Assembly: GCA_911728455.2 (NCBI GenBank)
Contig: OU452233.1
Coordinates: 9,157,505-9,221,504 of the forward strand
Reading direction: 5' to 3'
From: Marthasterias glacialis
Lineage: Eukaryota; Echinodermata; Asteroidea; Forcipulatida; Asteriidae
Length of the DNA: 64,000 nucleotides
Part shown: positions 51,281-60,765 of the stretch, in pieces
Numbering within the stretch: the first letter of the stretch is position 1
How the letters are laid out: the number at the start of each line of letters is the position of its first letter
The notes under the pieces: model-generated
The model's input: the letters and a program-made list of their open reading frames with translations, nothing else
Databases searched by the model: none
Told to the model about the DNA's origin: nothing
Made by a program: the position numbers and the translations under genes

Positions 51281-54200
51281 CCATCTTCCGCTTTGAAATC
51301 ACCAGGGAGCGGGGCTGCTCCGAATGCGCTTCAAACGCCTGTCTTATGGTACTTTTGTACACGAAGCTGCAACATAGACAAAACAAGACTTACCAACGGC
51401 TTTATCTCCCAAAGTATTGGCGGGAAACTGACAAGTCTGACACGGTTGGAAAGCCCTGTTCATGGGCTTTCCGAAAATGCCGGTCTTGGGGCTGCCGGAT
51501 AAACAGGGAGGATGCCAGGGACCGCGGAGTGAGGACACCCCGAGGATGTCCAGTTCATACAGCCATGCTGTGTGTACGTCAACAATAGCAAAGGCCGCTA
51601 TGTGTGTGCTGGACCGAAGCCAGCTAAAAAAACCGCCGAAAAAAGAAGTCGTCAGCGCCAAGACCAATAACTCCAGAAATACTGGGGCTAGAGAGAAATT
51701 TCTTGTACCTACAGTTAGCTGCCATAGTCCTGCATCCGAAAATCTGGTTTTCCTGGCCAGCCAGGGCCATCTTCCGCCTTGAAATCACCAGGGAGCGGGG
51801 CTGCTCCGAATGCGCTTCAAACGCCTGTCTTATGGCACTTTTGTACACGAAGCTGCAACATAGACAAAACAAGACTTACCAACGGCTTTATCTCCCAAAG
51901 TATTGGCGGGAAACTGACAAGTCTGACACGGTTGGAAAGCCCTGTTCATGGGCTTTCCGAAAATGCCGGTCTTGGGGCTGCCGAATAAATAGGAAGGATG
52001 CCAGGGACCGTGGAGTGAGGACACCCCGAGGATGTCAAGTTCATACGGCCATGCTGTGTGTACGTCAACAATAGCAAAGGCCGCTATGAGTGTGCTGGAC
52101 CGAAGCCAGCTAAAAAAACGCCGAAAAAAGAAGTCGGCAACGCCAAGACCAATAACTCCAGAAATAATGGGGCTAGAGAGAAATTTCTCGTACCTGCAGT
52201 TAGCTGCCATAGTCCTGCATCCGAAAATCTGGTTTTCCCGGCCAGCCAGGGCCATCTTCCGCCTTGAAATCACCAGGGAGCGGGGCTGCTCCGAATGCGC
52301 TTCAAACGCCTGTCTTATGGCACTTTTGTACACGAAGCTGCAACATAGACAAAACAAGACTTACCAACGGCTTTATCTCCCAAAGTATTGGCGGGAAACT
52401 GACAAGTCTGACACGGTTGGAAAGCCCTGTTCATGGGCTTTTCGAAAAATGCCGGTCTTGGGGCTGCCGGGTAAATAGGAAGGATGCCAGGGACCGTGGA
52501 GTGAGGACACCCCGAGGATGTCCAGTTCATACGGCCATGCTGTGTGTACGTCAACAATAGCCAAGGCCGCTATGTGTGTACTGGACCGAAGCCAGCTAAA
52601 AAAACCGCCGAAAAAAGAAGTCGTCAGCGCCAAGACCAATAACTCCAGAAATACTGGGGCTAGAGAGAATATTCTTGTACCTGCAGTTAGCTGCCATAGT
52701 CCTGCATCCGAAAATCTGGTTTTCCCGGCCAGCCAGGGCCATCTTCCGCCTTGAAATCACCAGGGAGCGGGGCTGCTCCGAATGCGCTTCAAACGCCTGT
52801 CTTATGGTACTTTTGTACACGAAGCTGCAACATAGACAAAACAAGACTTACCAACGGCTTTATCTCCCAAAGTATTGGCTGGAAACTGACAAGTCTGACA
52901 CGGTTGGAAAGCCCTGTTCATGGGCTTTCCGAAAATGCCGGTCTTGGGGCTGCCAGATAAATAGGAAGGATGCCAGGGACCGTGGAGTGAGGACACCCCG
53001 AGGATGTCCAGTTCATACGGCCATGCTGTGTGTACGTCAACAATAGCAAAGGCCGCTATGTGTGTGCTGGACCGAAGCCAGCTAAAAAAACCGCCGAAAA
53101 AAGAAGTCGGCAGCGCCAAGACCAATAACTCCAGAAATACTGGGGCTAGAAAGAAATTTCTTGTACCTACAGTTAGCTGCCATAGTCCTGCATTCGAAAA
53201 TCTGGTTTTCCTGGCCAGCCAGGGCCATCTTCCGCCTTGAAATCACCAGGGAGCGGGGCTGCTCCGAATGCGCTTCAAACGCCTGTCTTATGGCACTTTT
53301 GTACACGAAGCTGCAACATAGAGAAAACAAGACTTAGCAACGGCTTTATCTCCCAAAGTATTGGCGGGAAACTGACAAGTCTGACACGGTTGGAAAGCCC
53401 TGTTCATGGGCTTTCCGAAAATGCCGGTCTTGGGGCTGCCGGATAAATAGGAAGGATGCCAGGGACCGTGGAGTGAGGACACCCCGAGGATGTCCAGTTC
53501 ATACGGCCATGCTGTGTGTACGTCAACAATAGCCAAGGCCGCTATGTGTGTACTGGACCGAAGCCAGCTAAAAAAACCGCCGAAAAAAGAAGTCGTCAGC
53601 GCCAAGACCAATAACTCCAGAAATACTGGGGCTAGAGAGAATATTCTTGTACCTGCAGTTAGCTGCCATAGTCCTGCATCCGAAAATCTGGTTTTCCCGG
53701 CCAGCCAGGGCCATCTTCCGCCTTGAAATCACCAGGGAGCGGGGCTGCTCCGAATGCGCTTCAAACGCCTGTCTTATGGCACTTTTGTACACGAAGCTGC
53801 AACATAGAGAAAACAAGACTTAGCAACGGCTTTATCTTCCAAAGTATTAGCGGGAAACTGACAAATCTGACACGGTTGGAAAGCCCTGTTCATGGGCTTT
53901 CCGAAAATGCCGGTCTTGGGGCTGCCGGTGAAATAGGAAGGATGCCAGGGACCGTGGAGTGAGGACACCCCGAGGATGTCCAGTTCATACGGCCATGCTG
54001 TGTGTACGTCAACAATAGCAAAGGCCGCTATGAGTGTGCTGGACCGAAGCCAGCTAAAAAAACGCCAAAAAAGAAGTCGGCAGCGCCAAGACCAATAACT
54101 CCAGAAAAAATTGGGCTAGAGAGAAATTTCGTACCTGCAGTTAGCTGCCATAGTCCTGCATCCGAAAATCTGGTTTTCCCGGCCAGCCAGGGCCATCTTC

Positions 54201-54457
54201 CGCCTTGAAATCACCAGGGAGCGGGGCTGCTCCGAATGCGCTTCAAACGCCTGTCTTATGGTACTTTTGTACACGAAGCTGCAACATAGACAAAACAAGA
54301 CTTACCAACGGCTTTATCTCCCAAAGTATTGGCTGGAAACTGACAAGTCTGACACGGTTGGAAAGCCCTGTTCATGGGCTTTCCGAAAATGCCGGTCTTG
54401 GGGCTGCCGGATAAATAGGAAGGATGCCAGGGACCGTGGAGTGAGGACACCCCGAGG
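51281..54457 (+). repeat. Right-block mosaic related to 43-46 kb
   Basis: Monomer starts: 51546, 52032, 52518, 53004, 53490, 53976. Each resembles one in the 43.6-46 kb stretch, but the order is changed: 52032 resembles 44155, 52518 and 53490 resemble 44640, 53004 resembles 45609, and 53976 resembles 45126. Private slips include TTTTCGAAAAATGCC (52440) and GCCGGTGAAATAG (53926). Confidence 0.8.
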
Positions 54458-54941
54458 ATGTCCAGTTATACGGCCATGCTGTGTGTACGTCAACAATAGC
54501 AAAGGCCGCTATGAGTGTGCTGGACCGAAGCCAGCTAAAAAAAAGCCGAAAAAAGAAGTCGGCAGCGCCAAGACCAATAACTCCAGAAATAATGGGGCTA
54601 GAGAGAAATTTCTCGTACCTGCAGTTAGCTGCCATAGTCCTGCATCCAAAAATCTGGTTTTCCCGGCCAGCCAGGGCCATCTTCCGCCTTGAAATCACCA
54701 GGGAGCGGGGCTGCTCCGAATGCGCTTCAAACGCCTGTCTTATGGCACTTTTGTACATGTAGCTGCAACATAGAGAAAACAAGACTTAGCAACGGCTTTA
54801 TCTCCCAAAGTATTGGCGGGAAACTGACAAATCTGACACGGTTGGAAAGCCCTGTTCATAGGCTTTCCGAAAATGGCGGTCTTGGGGCTGCCGGGTAAAT
54901 AGGGAGGATGCCAGGGACCGTGGAGTGAGGACACCCCGAGG
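54458..54941 (+). repeat. Displaced monomer, otherwise found only near 24.3 kb
   Basis: It matches 24276-24759 at offset 30182. Shared marks are CCAGTTATACGG (two bases deleted), AAAAAAAAGCCG, CATCCAAAAATC, ACATGTAGCTGC, CATAGGCTTTCC and AAATGGCGGTC. It is the only TC-deletion copy right of 28.6 kb. Its neighbours at 53976 and 54942 are ordinary right-block types. Confidence 0.88.
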
Positions 54942-56397
54942 ATGTCCAGTTCATACGGCCATGCTGTGTGTACGTCAACAATAGCAAAGGCCGCTATGAG
55001 TGTGCTGGACCGAAGCCAGCTAAAAAAACGCCGAAAAAAGAAGTCGGCAACGCCAAGACCAATAACTCCAGAAATAATGGGGCTAGAGAGAAATTTCTCG
55101 TACCTGCAGTTAGCTGCCATAGTCCTGCATCCGAAAATCTGGTTTTCCCGGCCAGCCAGGGCCATCTTCCGCCTTGAAATCACCAGGGAGCGGGGCTGCT
55201 CCGAATGCGCTTCAAACGCCTGTCTTATGGCACTTTTGTACACGAAGCTGCAACATAGAGAAAACAAGACTTAGCAACGGCTTTATCTCCCAAAGTATTG
55301 GCGGGAAACTGACAAGTCTGACACGGTTGGAAAGCCCTGTTCATGGGCTTTCCGAAAATGCCGGTCTTGGGGCTGCCGGATAAATAGGAAGGATGCCAGG
55401 GACCGTGGAGTGAGGACACCCCGAGGATGTCCAGTTCATACGGCCATGCTGTGTGTACGTCAACAATAGCAAAGGCCGCTATGTGTGTGCTGGACCGAAG
55501 CCAGCTAAAAAAACCGCCGAAAAAAGAAGTCGTCAGCGCCAAGACCAATAACTCCAGAAATACTGGGGCTAGAGAGAAATTTCTTGTACCTACAGTTAGC
55601 TGCCATAGTCCTGCATTCGAAAATCTGGTTTTCCTGGCCAGCCAGGGCCATCTTCCGCCTTGAAATCACCAGGGAGCGGGGCTGCTCCGAATGCGCTTCA
55701 AACGCCTGTCTTATGGCACTTTTGTACACGAAGCTGCAACATAGAGAAAACAAGACTTAGCAACGGCTTTATCTCCCAAAGTATTGGCGGGAAACTGACA
55801 AGTCTGACACGGTTGGAAAGCCCTGTTCATGGGCTTTCCGAAAATGCCGGTCTTGGGGCTGCCGGATAAATAGGAAGGATGCCAGGGACCGTGGAGTGAG
55901 GACACCCCGAGGATGTCCAGTTCATACGGCCATGCTGTGTGTACGTCAACAATAGCAAAGGCCGCTATGAGTGTGCTGGACCGAAACCAGCTAAAAAAAC
56001 GCCGAAAAAAGAAGTCGGCAACGCCAAGACCAATAACTCCAGAAATACTGGGGCTAGAGAGAAATTTCTCGTACCTGCAGTTAGCTGCCATAGTCCTGCA
56101 TCCAAAAATCTGGTTTTCCCGGCCAGCCAGGGCCATCTTCCGCCTTGAAATCACCAGGGAGCGGGGCTGCTCCGAATGCGCTTCAAACGCCTGTCTTATG
56201 GCACTTTTGTACACGAAGCTGCAACATAGACAAAACAAGACTTACCAACGGCTTTATCTCCCAAAGTATTGGCGGGAAACTGACAAGTCTGACACGGTTG
56301 GAAAGCCCTGTTCATGGGCTTTCCGAAAATGCCGGTCTTGGGGCTGCCGGATAAATAGGAAGGATGCCAGGGACCGTGGAGTGAGGACACCCCGAGG
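54942..56397 (+). repeat. Right-block monomers with GGCAACGCC mark
   Basis: Monomer starts: 54942, 55427, 55913. The 54942 and 55913 copies have GGCAACGCC, shared with 44155, 49123, 52032 and 59310. CCGAAACCAGC links 55913 with 59310 (seven monomers apart). Confidence 0.8.
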
Positions 56398-58337
56398 ATG
56401 TCCAGTTCATACGGCCATGCTGTGTGTACGTCAACAATAGCAAAGGCCACTATGAGTGTGCTGGACCGAAGCCAGCTTAAAAAACTTAGAAAAAAGAAGT
56501 CGTCAGCGCAAAGACCAATAACTCCAGAAATACTGGGGCTAGAGAGAAATTTCTTGTACCTGCAGTTAGCTGCCATAGTCCTGCATTCGAAAATCTGGTT
56601 TTCCTGGCCAGCCAGGGCCATCTTCCGCCTTGAAATCACCAGGGAGCGGGGCTGCTCCGAATGCGCTTCAAACGCCTGTCTTATGGCACTTTTGTACACG
56701 AAGCTGCAACATAGAGAAAACAAGACTTACCAACGGCTTTATCTCCCAAAGTATTGGCGGGAAACTGACAAGTCTGACACGGTTGGAAAGCCCTGTTCAT
56801 GGGCTTTCCGAAAATGCCGGTCTTGGGGCTGCCGGATAAATAGGAAGGATGCCAGGGACCGTGGAGTGAGGACACCCCGAGGATGTCCAGTTCATACGGC
56901 CATGCTGTGTGTACGTCAACAATAGCAAAGGCCGCTATGAGTGTGCTGGACCGAAGCCAGCTTAAAAAACTTAGAAAAAAGAAGTCGTCAGCGCAAAGAC
57001 CAATAACTCCAGAAATACTGGGGCTAGAGAGAAATTTCTTGTACCTGCAGTTAGCTGCCATAGTCCTGCATTCGAAAATCTGGTTTTCCTGGCCAGCCAG
57101 GGCCATCTTCCGCCTTGAAATCACCAGGGAGCGGGGCTGCTCCGAATGCGCTTCAAACGCCTGTCTTATGGCACTTTTGTACACGAAGCTGCAACATAGA
57201 GCAAACAAGACTTAGCAACGGCTTTATCTCCCAAAGTATTGGCGGGAAACTGACAAGTCTGACACGGTTGGAAAGCCCTGTTCATGGGCTTTCCGAAAAT
57301 GCCGGTCTTGGGGCTGCCGGATAAATAGGAAGGATGCCAGGGACCGTAGAGTGAGGACACCCCGAGGATGTCCAGTTCATACGGCCATGCTGTGTGTACG
57401 TCAACAATAGCCAAGGCCGCTATGTGTGTGCTGGACCGAAGCCAGCTTAAAAAACTTAGAAAAAAGAAGTCGTCAGCGCAAAGACCAATAACTCCAGAAA
57501 TACTGGGGCTAGAGAGAAATTTCTTGTACCTGCAGTTAGCTGCCATAGTCCTGCATTCGAAAATCTGGTTTTCCTGGCCAGCCAGGGCCATCTTCCGCCT
57601 TGAAATCACCAGGGAGCGGGGCTGCTCCGAATGCGCTTCAAACGCCTGTCTTATGGCACTTTTGTACACGAAGCTGCAACATAGAGAAAACAAGACTTAC
57701 CAACGGCTTTATCTCCCAAAGTATTGGCGGGAAACTGACAAGTCTGACACGGTTGGAAAGCCCTGTTCATGGGCTTTCCGAAAATGCCGGTCTTGGGGCT
57801 GCCGGATAAATAGGAAGGATGCCAGGGACCGTGGAGTGAGGACACCCCGAGGATGTCCAGTTCATACGGCCATGCTGTGTGTACGTCAACAATAGCAAAG
57901 GCCGCTATGAGTGTGCTGGACCGAAGCCAGCTTAAAAAACTTAGAAAAAAGAAGTCGTCAGCGCAAAGACCAATAACTCCAGAAATACTGGGGCTAGAGA
58001 GAAATTTCTTGTACCTGCAGTTAGCTGCCATAGTCCTGCATTCGAAAATCTGGTTTTCCTGGCCAGCCAGGGCCATCTTCCGCCTTGAAATCACCAGGGA
58101 GCGGGGCTGCTCCGAATGCGCTTCAAACGCCTGTCTTATGGCACTTTTGTACACGAAGCTGCAACATAGAGAAAACAAGACTTAGCAACGGCTTTATCTC
58201 CCAAAGTATTGGCGGGAAACTGACAAGTCTGACACGGTTGGAAAGCCCTGTTCATGGGCTTTCCGAAAATGCCGGTCTTGGGGCTGCCGGATAAATAGGA
58301 AGGATGCCAGGGACCGTAGAGTGAGGACACCCCGAGG
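56398..58337 (+). repeat. Dimer HOR, 970 bp, two copies
   Basis: Monomers at 56398 and 56883, repeated at 57368 and 57853. All four have the CTTAG linker with GCGCAAAGACC, a sub-branch distinct from the CTTAG monomers of 33-39 kb (GCGCCAAGACC). Each dimer ends with GACCGTAGAG at its second monomer. Confidence 0.9.
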
Positions 58338-58885
58338 ATGTCCAGTTCATACGGCCATGCTGTGTGTACGTCAACAATAGCCAAGGCCGCTATGTGTGTG
58401 CTGGACCGAAGCCAGCTAAAAAAACCGCCGAAAAAAGAAGTCGTCAGCGCCAAGACCAATAACTCCAGAAATACTGGGGCTAGAGAGAATATTCTTGTAC
58501 CTGCAGTTAGCTGCCATAGTCCTGCATCCGAAAATCTTGTTTTCCCGGCCAGCCAGGGCCATCTTCCGCCTTGAAATCACCAGGGAGCGGGGCTGCTCCG
58601 AATGCGCTTCAAACGCCTGTCTTATGGCACTTTTGTACACGAAGCTGCAACATAGAGAAAACAAGACTTAGCAACGGCTTTATCTCCCAAAGTATTGGCG
58701 GGAAACTGACAAGTCTGACACGGTTGGAAAGCCCTGTTCATGGGCTTTCCGAAAATGCCGGTCTTGGGGCTGCCGGATAAATAGAGAGGATGCCAGGGAC
58801 CGTAGAGTGAGGACACCCCGAGGATGTCCAGTTCATACGGCCATGCTGTGTGTACGTCAACAATAGCCAAGGCCGCTATGTGTGT

Positions 58886-58902
58886 GCTGGACCGAAGCCA
58901 GC
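58886..58902. repeat. Short dyad, 5-bp arms GCTGG/CCAGC
   Basis: GCTGG and CCAGC flank a 7-nt spacer ACCGAAG just before the A-tracts. It recurs in nearly all monomers; 'CCGAAACCAGC' copies (near 55982 and 59390) keep the arms, whereas 'CCGAAGTCAGC' copies (near 12199 and 17062) break one. A 5-bp dyad alone is weak evidence of structure. Confidence 0.55.
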
Positions 58903-58903
58903 T

Positions 58904-58922
58904 AAAAAAACCGCCGAAAAAA
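58904..58922. other. Paired A-tracts (likely bent DNA and indel hotspot)
   Basis: Two A-runs of 7 and 6 bases begin 13 bp apart, separated by CCGCCG. A-runs spaced near one helical turn favour curvature, though 13 bp is not ideal phasing. This is also the most length-variable place in the monomer: the first run ranges from about 6 to 9 A. Here the main subtypes diverge: CCGCCG with later GTCGTC, ACGCCG with later GTCGGC, and CTTAG replacing the linker (found only right of 33 kb). Confidence 0.6.
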
Positions 58923-59015
58923 GAAGTCGTCAGCGCCAAGACCAATAACTCCAGAAATACTGGGGCTAGAGAGAATATTCTTGTACCTGCAGTTAGCTGC
59001 CATAGTCCTGCATCC

Positions 59016-59030
59016 GAAAATCTGGTTTTC
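59016..59030. repeat. Short dyad, 5-bp arms GAAAA/TTTTC
   Basis: GAAAA and TTTTC flank TCTGG. It is present in most monomers. Copies with CAAAATCTGG (e.g. 59492 region) or CTTGTTTTC (e.g. 58536 region) retain most of the pairing. The right arm adjoins the breakpoint of the 120-bp duplication seen in 605-bp monomers. Confidence 0.5.
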
Positions 59031-59069
59031 CCGGCCAGCCAGGGCCATCTTCCGCCTTGAAATCACCAG

Positions 59070-59085
59070 GGAGCGGGGCTGCTCC
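59070..59085. repeat. Short dyad, 5-bp arms GGAGC/GCTCC
   Basis: GGAGC and GCTCC flank GGGGCT in a GC-rich stretch. It is very constant across the array; the exceptions I saw are loop changes (GGGACT near 7525, GGGTCT near 13354) and AGGAGC copies at about 39190 and 47790. Confidence 0.5.
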
Positions 59086-59211
59086 GAATGCGCTTCAAAC
59101 GCCTGTCTTATGGCACTTTTGTACACGAAGCTGCAACATAGAGAAAACAAGACTTAGCAACGGCTTTATCTCCCAAAGTATTGGCGGGAAACTGACAAGT
59201 CTGACACGGTT

Positions 59212-59236
59212 GGAAAGCCCTGTTCATGGGCTTTCC
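59212..59236. repeat. 25-bp perfect dyad (9-bp arms, 7-nt loop), one per monomer
   Basis: The left arm GGAAAGCCC and right arm GGGCTTTCC are exact reverse complements separated by TGTTCAT. The same element occurs at 63573-63597 and in essentially every monomer from about 30 kb onward. In the left 10 kb it is often imperfect: the loop-side base of the right arm becomes A (377-401), the left arm becomes GGAAAACCC (just before 960, 4843, 6785 and 9213), or the right arm loses a T (copies ending near 1931, 2902 and 3872). I saw no compensating change in the opposite arm. It could extrude as a DNA cruciform or fold as an RNA hairpin. Satellites without CENP-B boxes are reported to be rich in dyads of this kind, but function here is inference. 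Confidence 0.85.
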
Positions 59237-59261
59237 GAAAATGCCGGTCTTGGGGCTGCCG

Positions 59262-59270
59262 GATAAATAG
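59262..59270 (+). promoter_or_regulatory. TATA-like run GATAAATAG, one per monomer (weak)
   Basis: The run differs by one base from TATAAATAG. It recurs in most monomers; variants include AGATAAATA, GGGTAAATAG, GGATAAACAG and, at 5767-5774, ATATATAG. A Pol II start about 30 bp downstream would begin satellite transcripts near the junction dyad. No other promoter element supports this, and the frequent variation argues against strong selection. Confidence 0.15.
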
Positions 59271-59296
59271 GAAGGATGCCAGAGACCGTGGAGTGA

Positions 59297-59315
59297 GGAC
59301 ACCCCGAGGATGTCC
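59297..59315. repeat. Short dyad at the monomer junction, arms GGACA/TGTCC
   Basis: GGACA and TGTCC flank a 9-nt spacer; two more C-G pairs are possible after one mismatch. It straddles the anchor chosen here as the monomer boundary. A single-C deletion in the spacer marks the copies before 960, 4843, 6785 and 9213. Confidence 0.45.
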
Positions 59316-60765
59316 AGTTCATACGGCCATGCTGTGTGTACGTCAACAATAGCAAAGGCCGCTATGAGTGTGCTGGACCGAAACCAGCTAAAAAAACGCC
59401 GAAAAAAGAAGTCGGCAACGCCAAGACCAATAACTCCAGAAATACTGGGGCTAGAGAGGAATTTTTTGTACCTGCAGTTAGCTGCCATAGTCCTGCATCC
59501 CAAAATCTGGTTTTCCCGGCCAGCCAGGGCCATCTTCCGCCTTGAAATCACCAGGGAGCGGGGCTGCTCCGAATGCGCTTCAAACGCCTGTCTTATGGCA
59601 CTTTTGTACACGAAGCTGCAACATAGAGAAAACAAGACTTAGCAACGGCTTTATCTCCCAAAGTATTGGCGGGAAACTGACAAGTCTGACACGGTTGGAA
59701 AGCCCTGTTCATGGGCTTTCCGAAAATGCCGGTCTTGGGGCTGCCGGATAAATAGGAAGGATGCCAGGGACCGTGGAGTGAGGACACCCCGAGGATGTCC
59801 AGTTCATACGGCCATGCTGTGTGTACGTCAACAATAGCAAAGGCCGCTATGAGTGTGCTGGACCGAAGCCAGCTTAAAAAACTTAGAAAAAAGAAGTCGT
59901 CAGCGCAAAGACCAATAACTCCAGAAATACTGGGGCTACAGAGAAATTTCTTGTACCTGCAGTTAGCTGCCATAGTCCTGCATTCGAAAATCTGGTTTTC
60001 CTGGCCAGCCAGGGCCATCTTCCGCCTTGAAATCACCAGGGAGCGGGGCTGCTCCGAATGCGCCTCAAACGCCTGTCTTATGGCACTTTTGTACACGAAG
60101 CTGCAACACAGAGAAAACAAGACTTAGCAACGGCTTTATCTCCCAAAGTATTGGCGGGAAACTGACAAGTCTGACACGGTTGGAAAGCCCTGTTCATGGG
60201 CTTTCCGAAAATGCCGGTCTTGGGGCTGCCGGATAAATAGGAAGGATGCCAGGGACCGTGGAGTGAGGACACCCCGAGGATGTCCAGTTCATACGGCCAT
60301 GCTGTGTGTACGTCAACAATAGCCAAGGCCGCTATGTGTGTGCTGGACCGAAGCCAGCTAAAAAAACCGCCGAAAAAAGAAGTCGTCAGCGCCAAGACCA
60401 ATAACTCCAGAAATACTGGGGCTAGAGAGAATATTCTTGTACCTGCAGTTAGCTGCCATAGTCCTGCATCCGAAACTCTTGTTTTCCCGGCCAGCCAGGG
60501 CCATCTTCCGCCTTGAAATCACCAGGGAGCGGGGCTGCTCCGAATGCGCTTCAAACGCCTGTCTTATGGCACTTTTGTACACGAAGCTGCAACATAGAGA
60601 AAACAAGACTTAGCAACGGCTTTATCTCCCAAAGTATTAGCGGGAAACTGACAAATCTGACACGGTTGGAAAGCCCTGTTCATGGGCTTTCCGAAAATGC
60701 CGGTCTTGGGGCTGCCAGATAAATAGGAAGGATGCCAGGGACCGTGGAGTGAGGACACCCCGAGG

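Larger units (their letters stand above)
58824..59309 (+). repeat. Reference satellite monomer (486 bp) used to describe internal layout
   Basis: This copy is close to the commonest type, and the short motifs below are given by their positions in it. In order it holds: the anchor and a GT-rich stretch; a 5-bp dyad at 58886-58902; two A-tracts at 58904-58910 and 58917-58922; a PstI-type CTGCAG at 58987-58992; a dyad at 59016-59030; a dyad at 59070-59085; the 25-bp dyad at 59212-59236; a TATA-like run at 59262-59270; and a dyad spanning its end (59297-59315). Its own subtype mark is GAGAATATTCTTG in place of GAGAAATTTCTTG. By eye I count 24 CpG sites. It has no long internal subrepeat; only the 9-mer TCCGAAAAT occurs twice (59013 and 59234). 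Confidence 0.9.
58338..60765 (+). repeat. Right-block mosaic with GAATATTC monomers
   Basis: Monomer starts: 58338, 58824, 59310, 59795, 60280. Three of the five (58338, 58824, 60280) have GAGAATATTCTTG. That variant is also present at 10671, 11643, 15532, 16020, 44640, 49608, 52518, 53490 and 62702, so it is old and dispersed. Confidence 0.8.

Noticed and set aside
59181-59191. E2F-type site TTGGCGGGAAA in each monomer
   Set aside because: It matches the E2F core, but many monomers alter it (TTAGCGGG, TTGGCTGG, TATGCGGG, TTGGCAGG), and no other promoter context exists.
59013-59242. Internal subrepeat (TCCGAAAAT occurs twice, each followed by a G/T-rich then GCC-rich stretch)
   Set aside because: Similarity beyond the 9-mer is too weak to claim that the monomer arose from a smaller unit.
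58824-59309. CENP-B box
   Set aside because: I looked for TTCG....A..CGGG and its complement, including at TTCGAAAATCTGG and CCCGGCC positions. Required bases are missing in every case.
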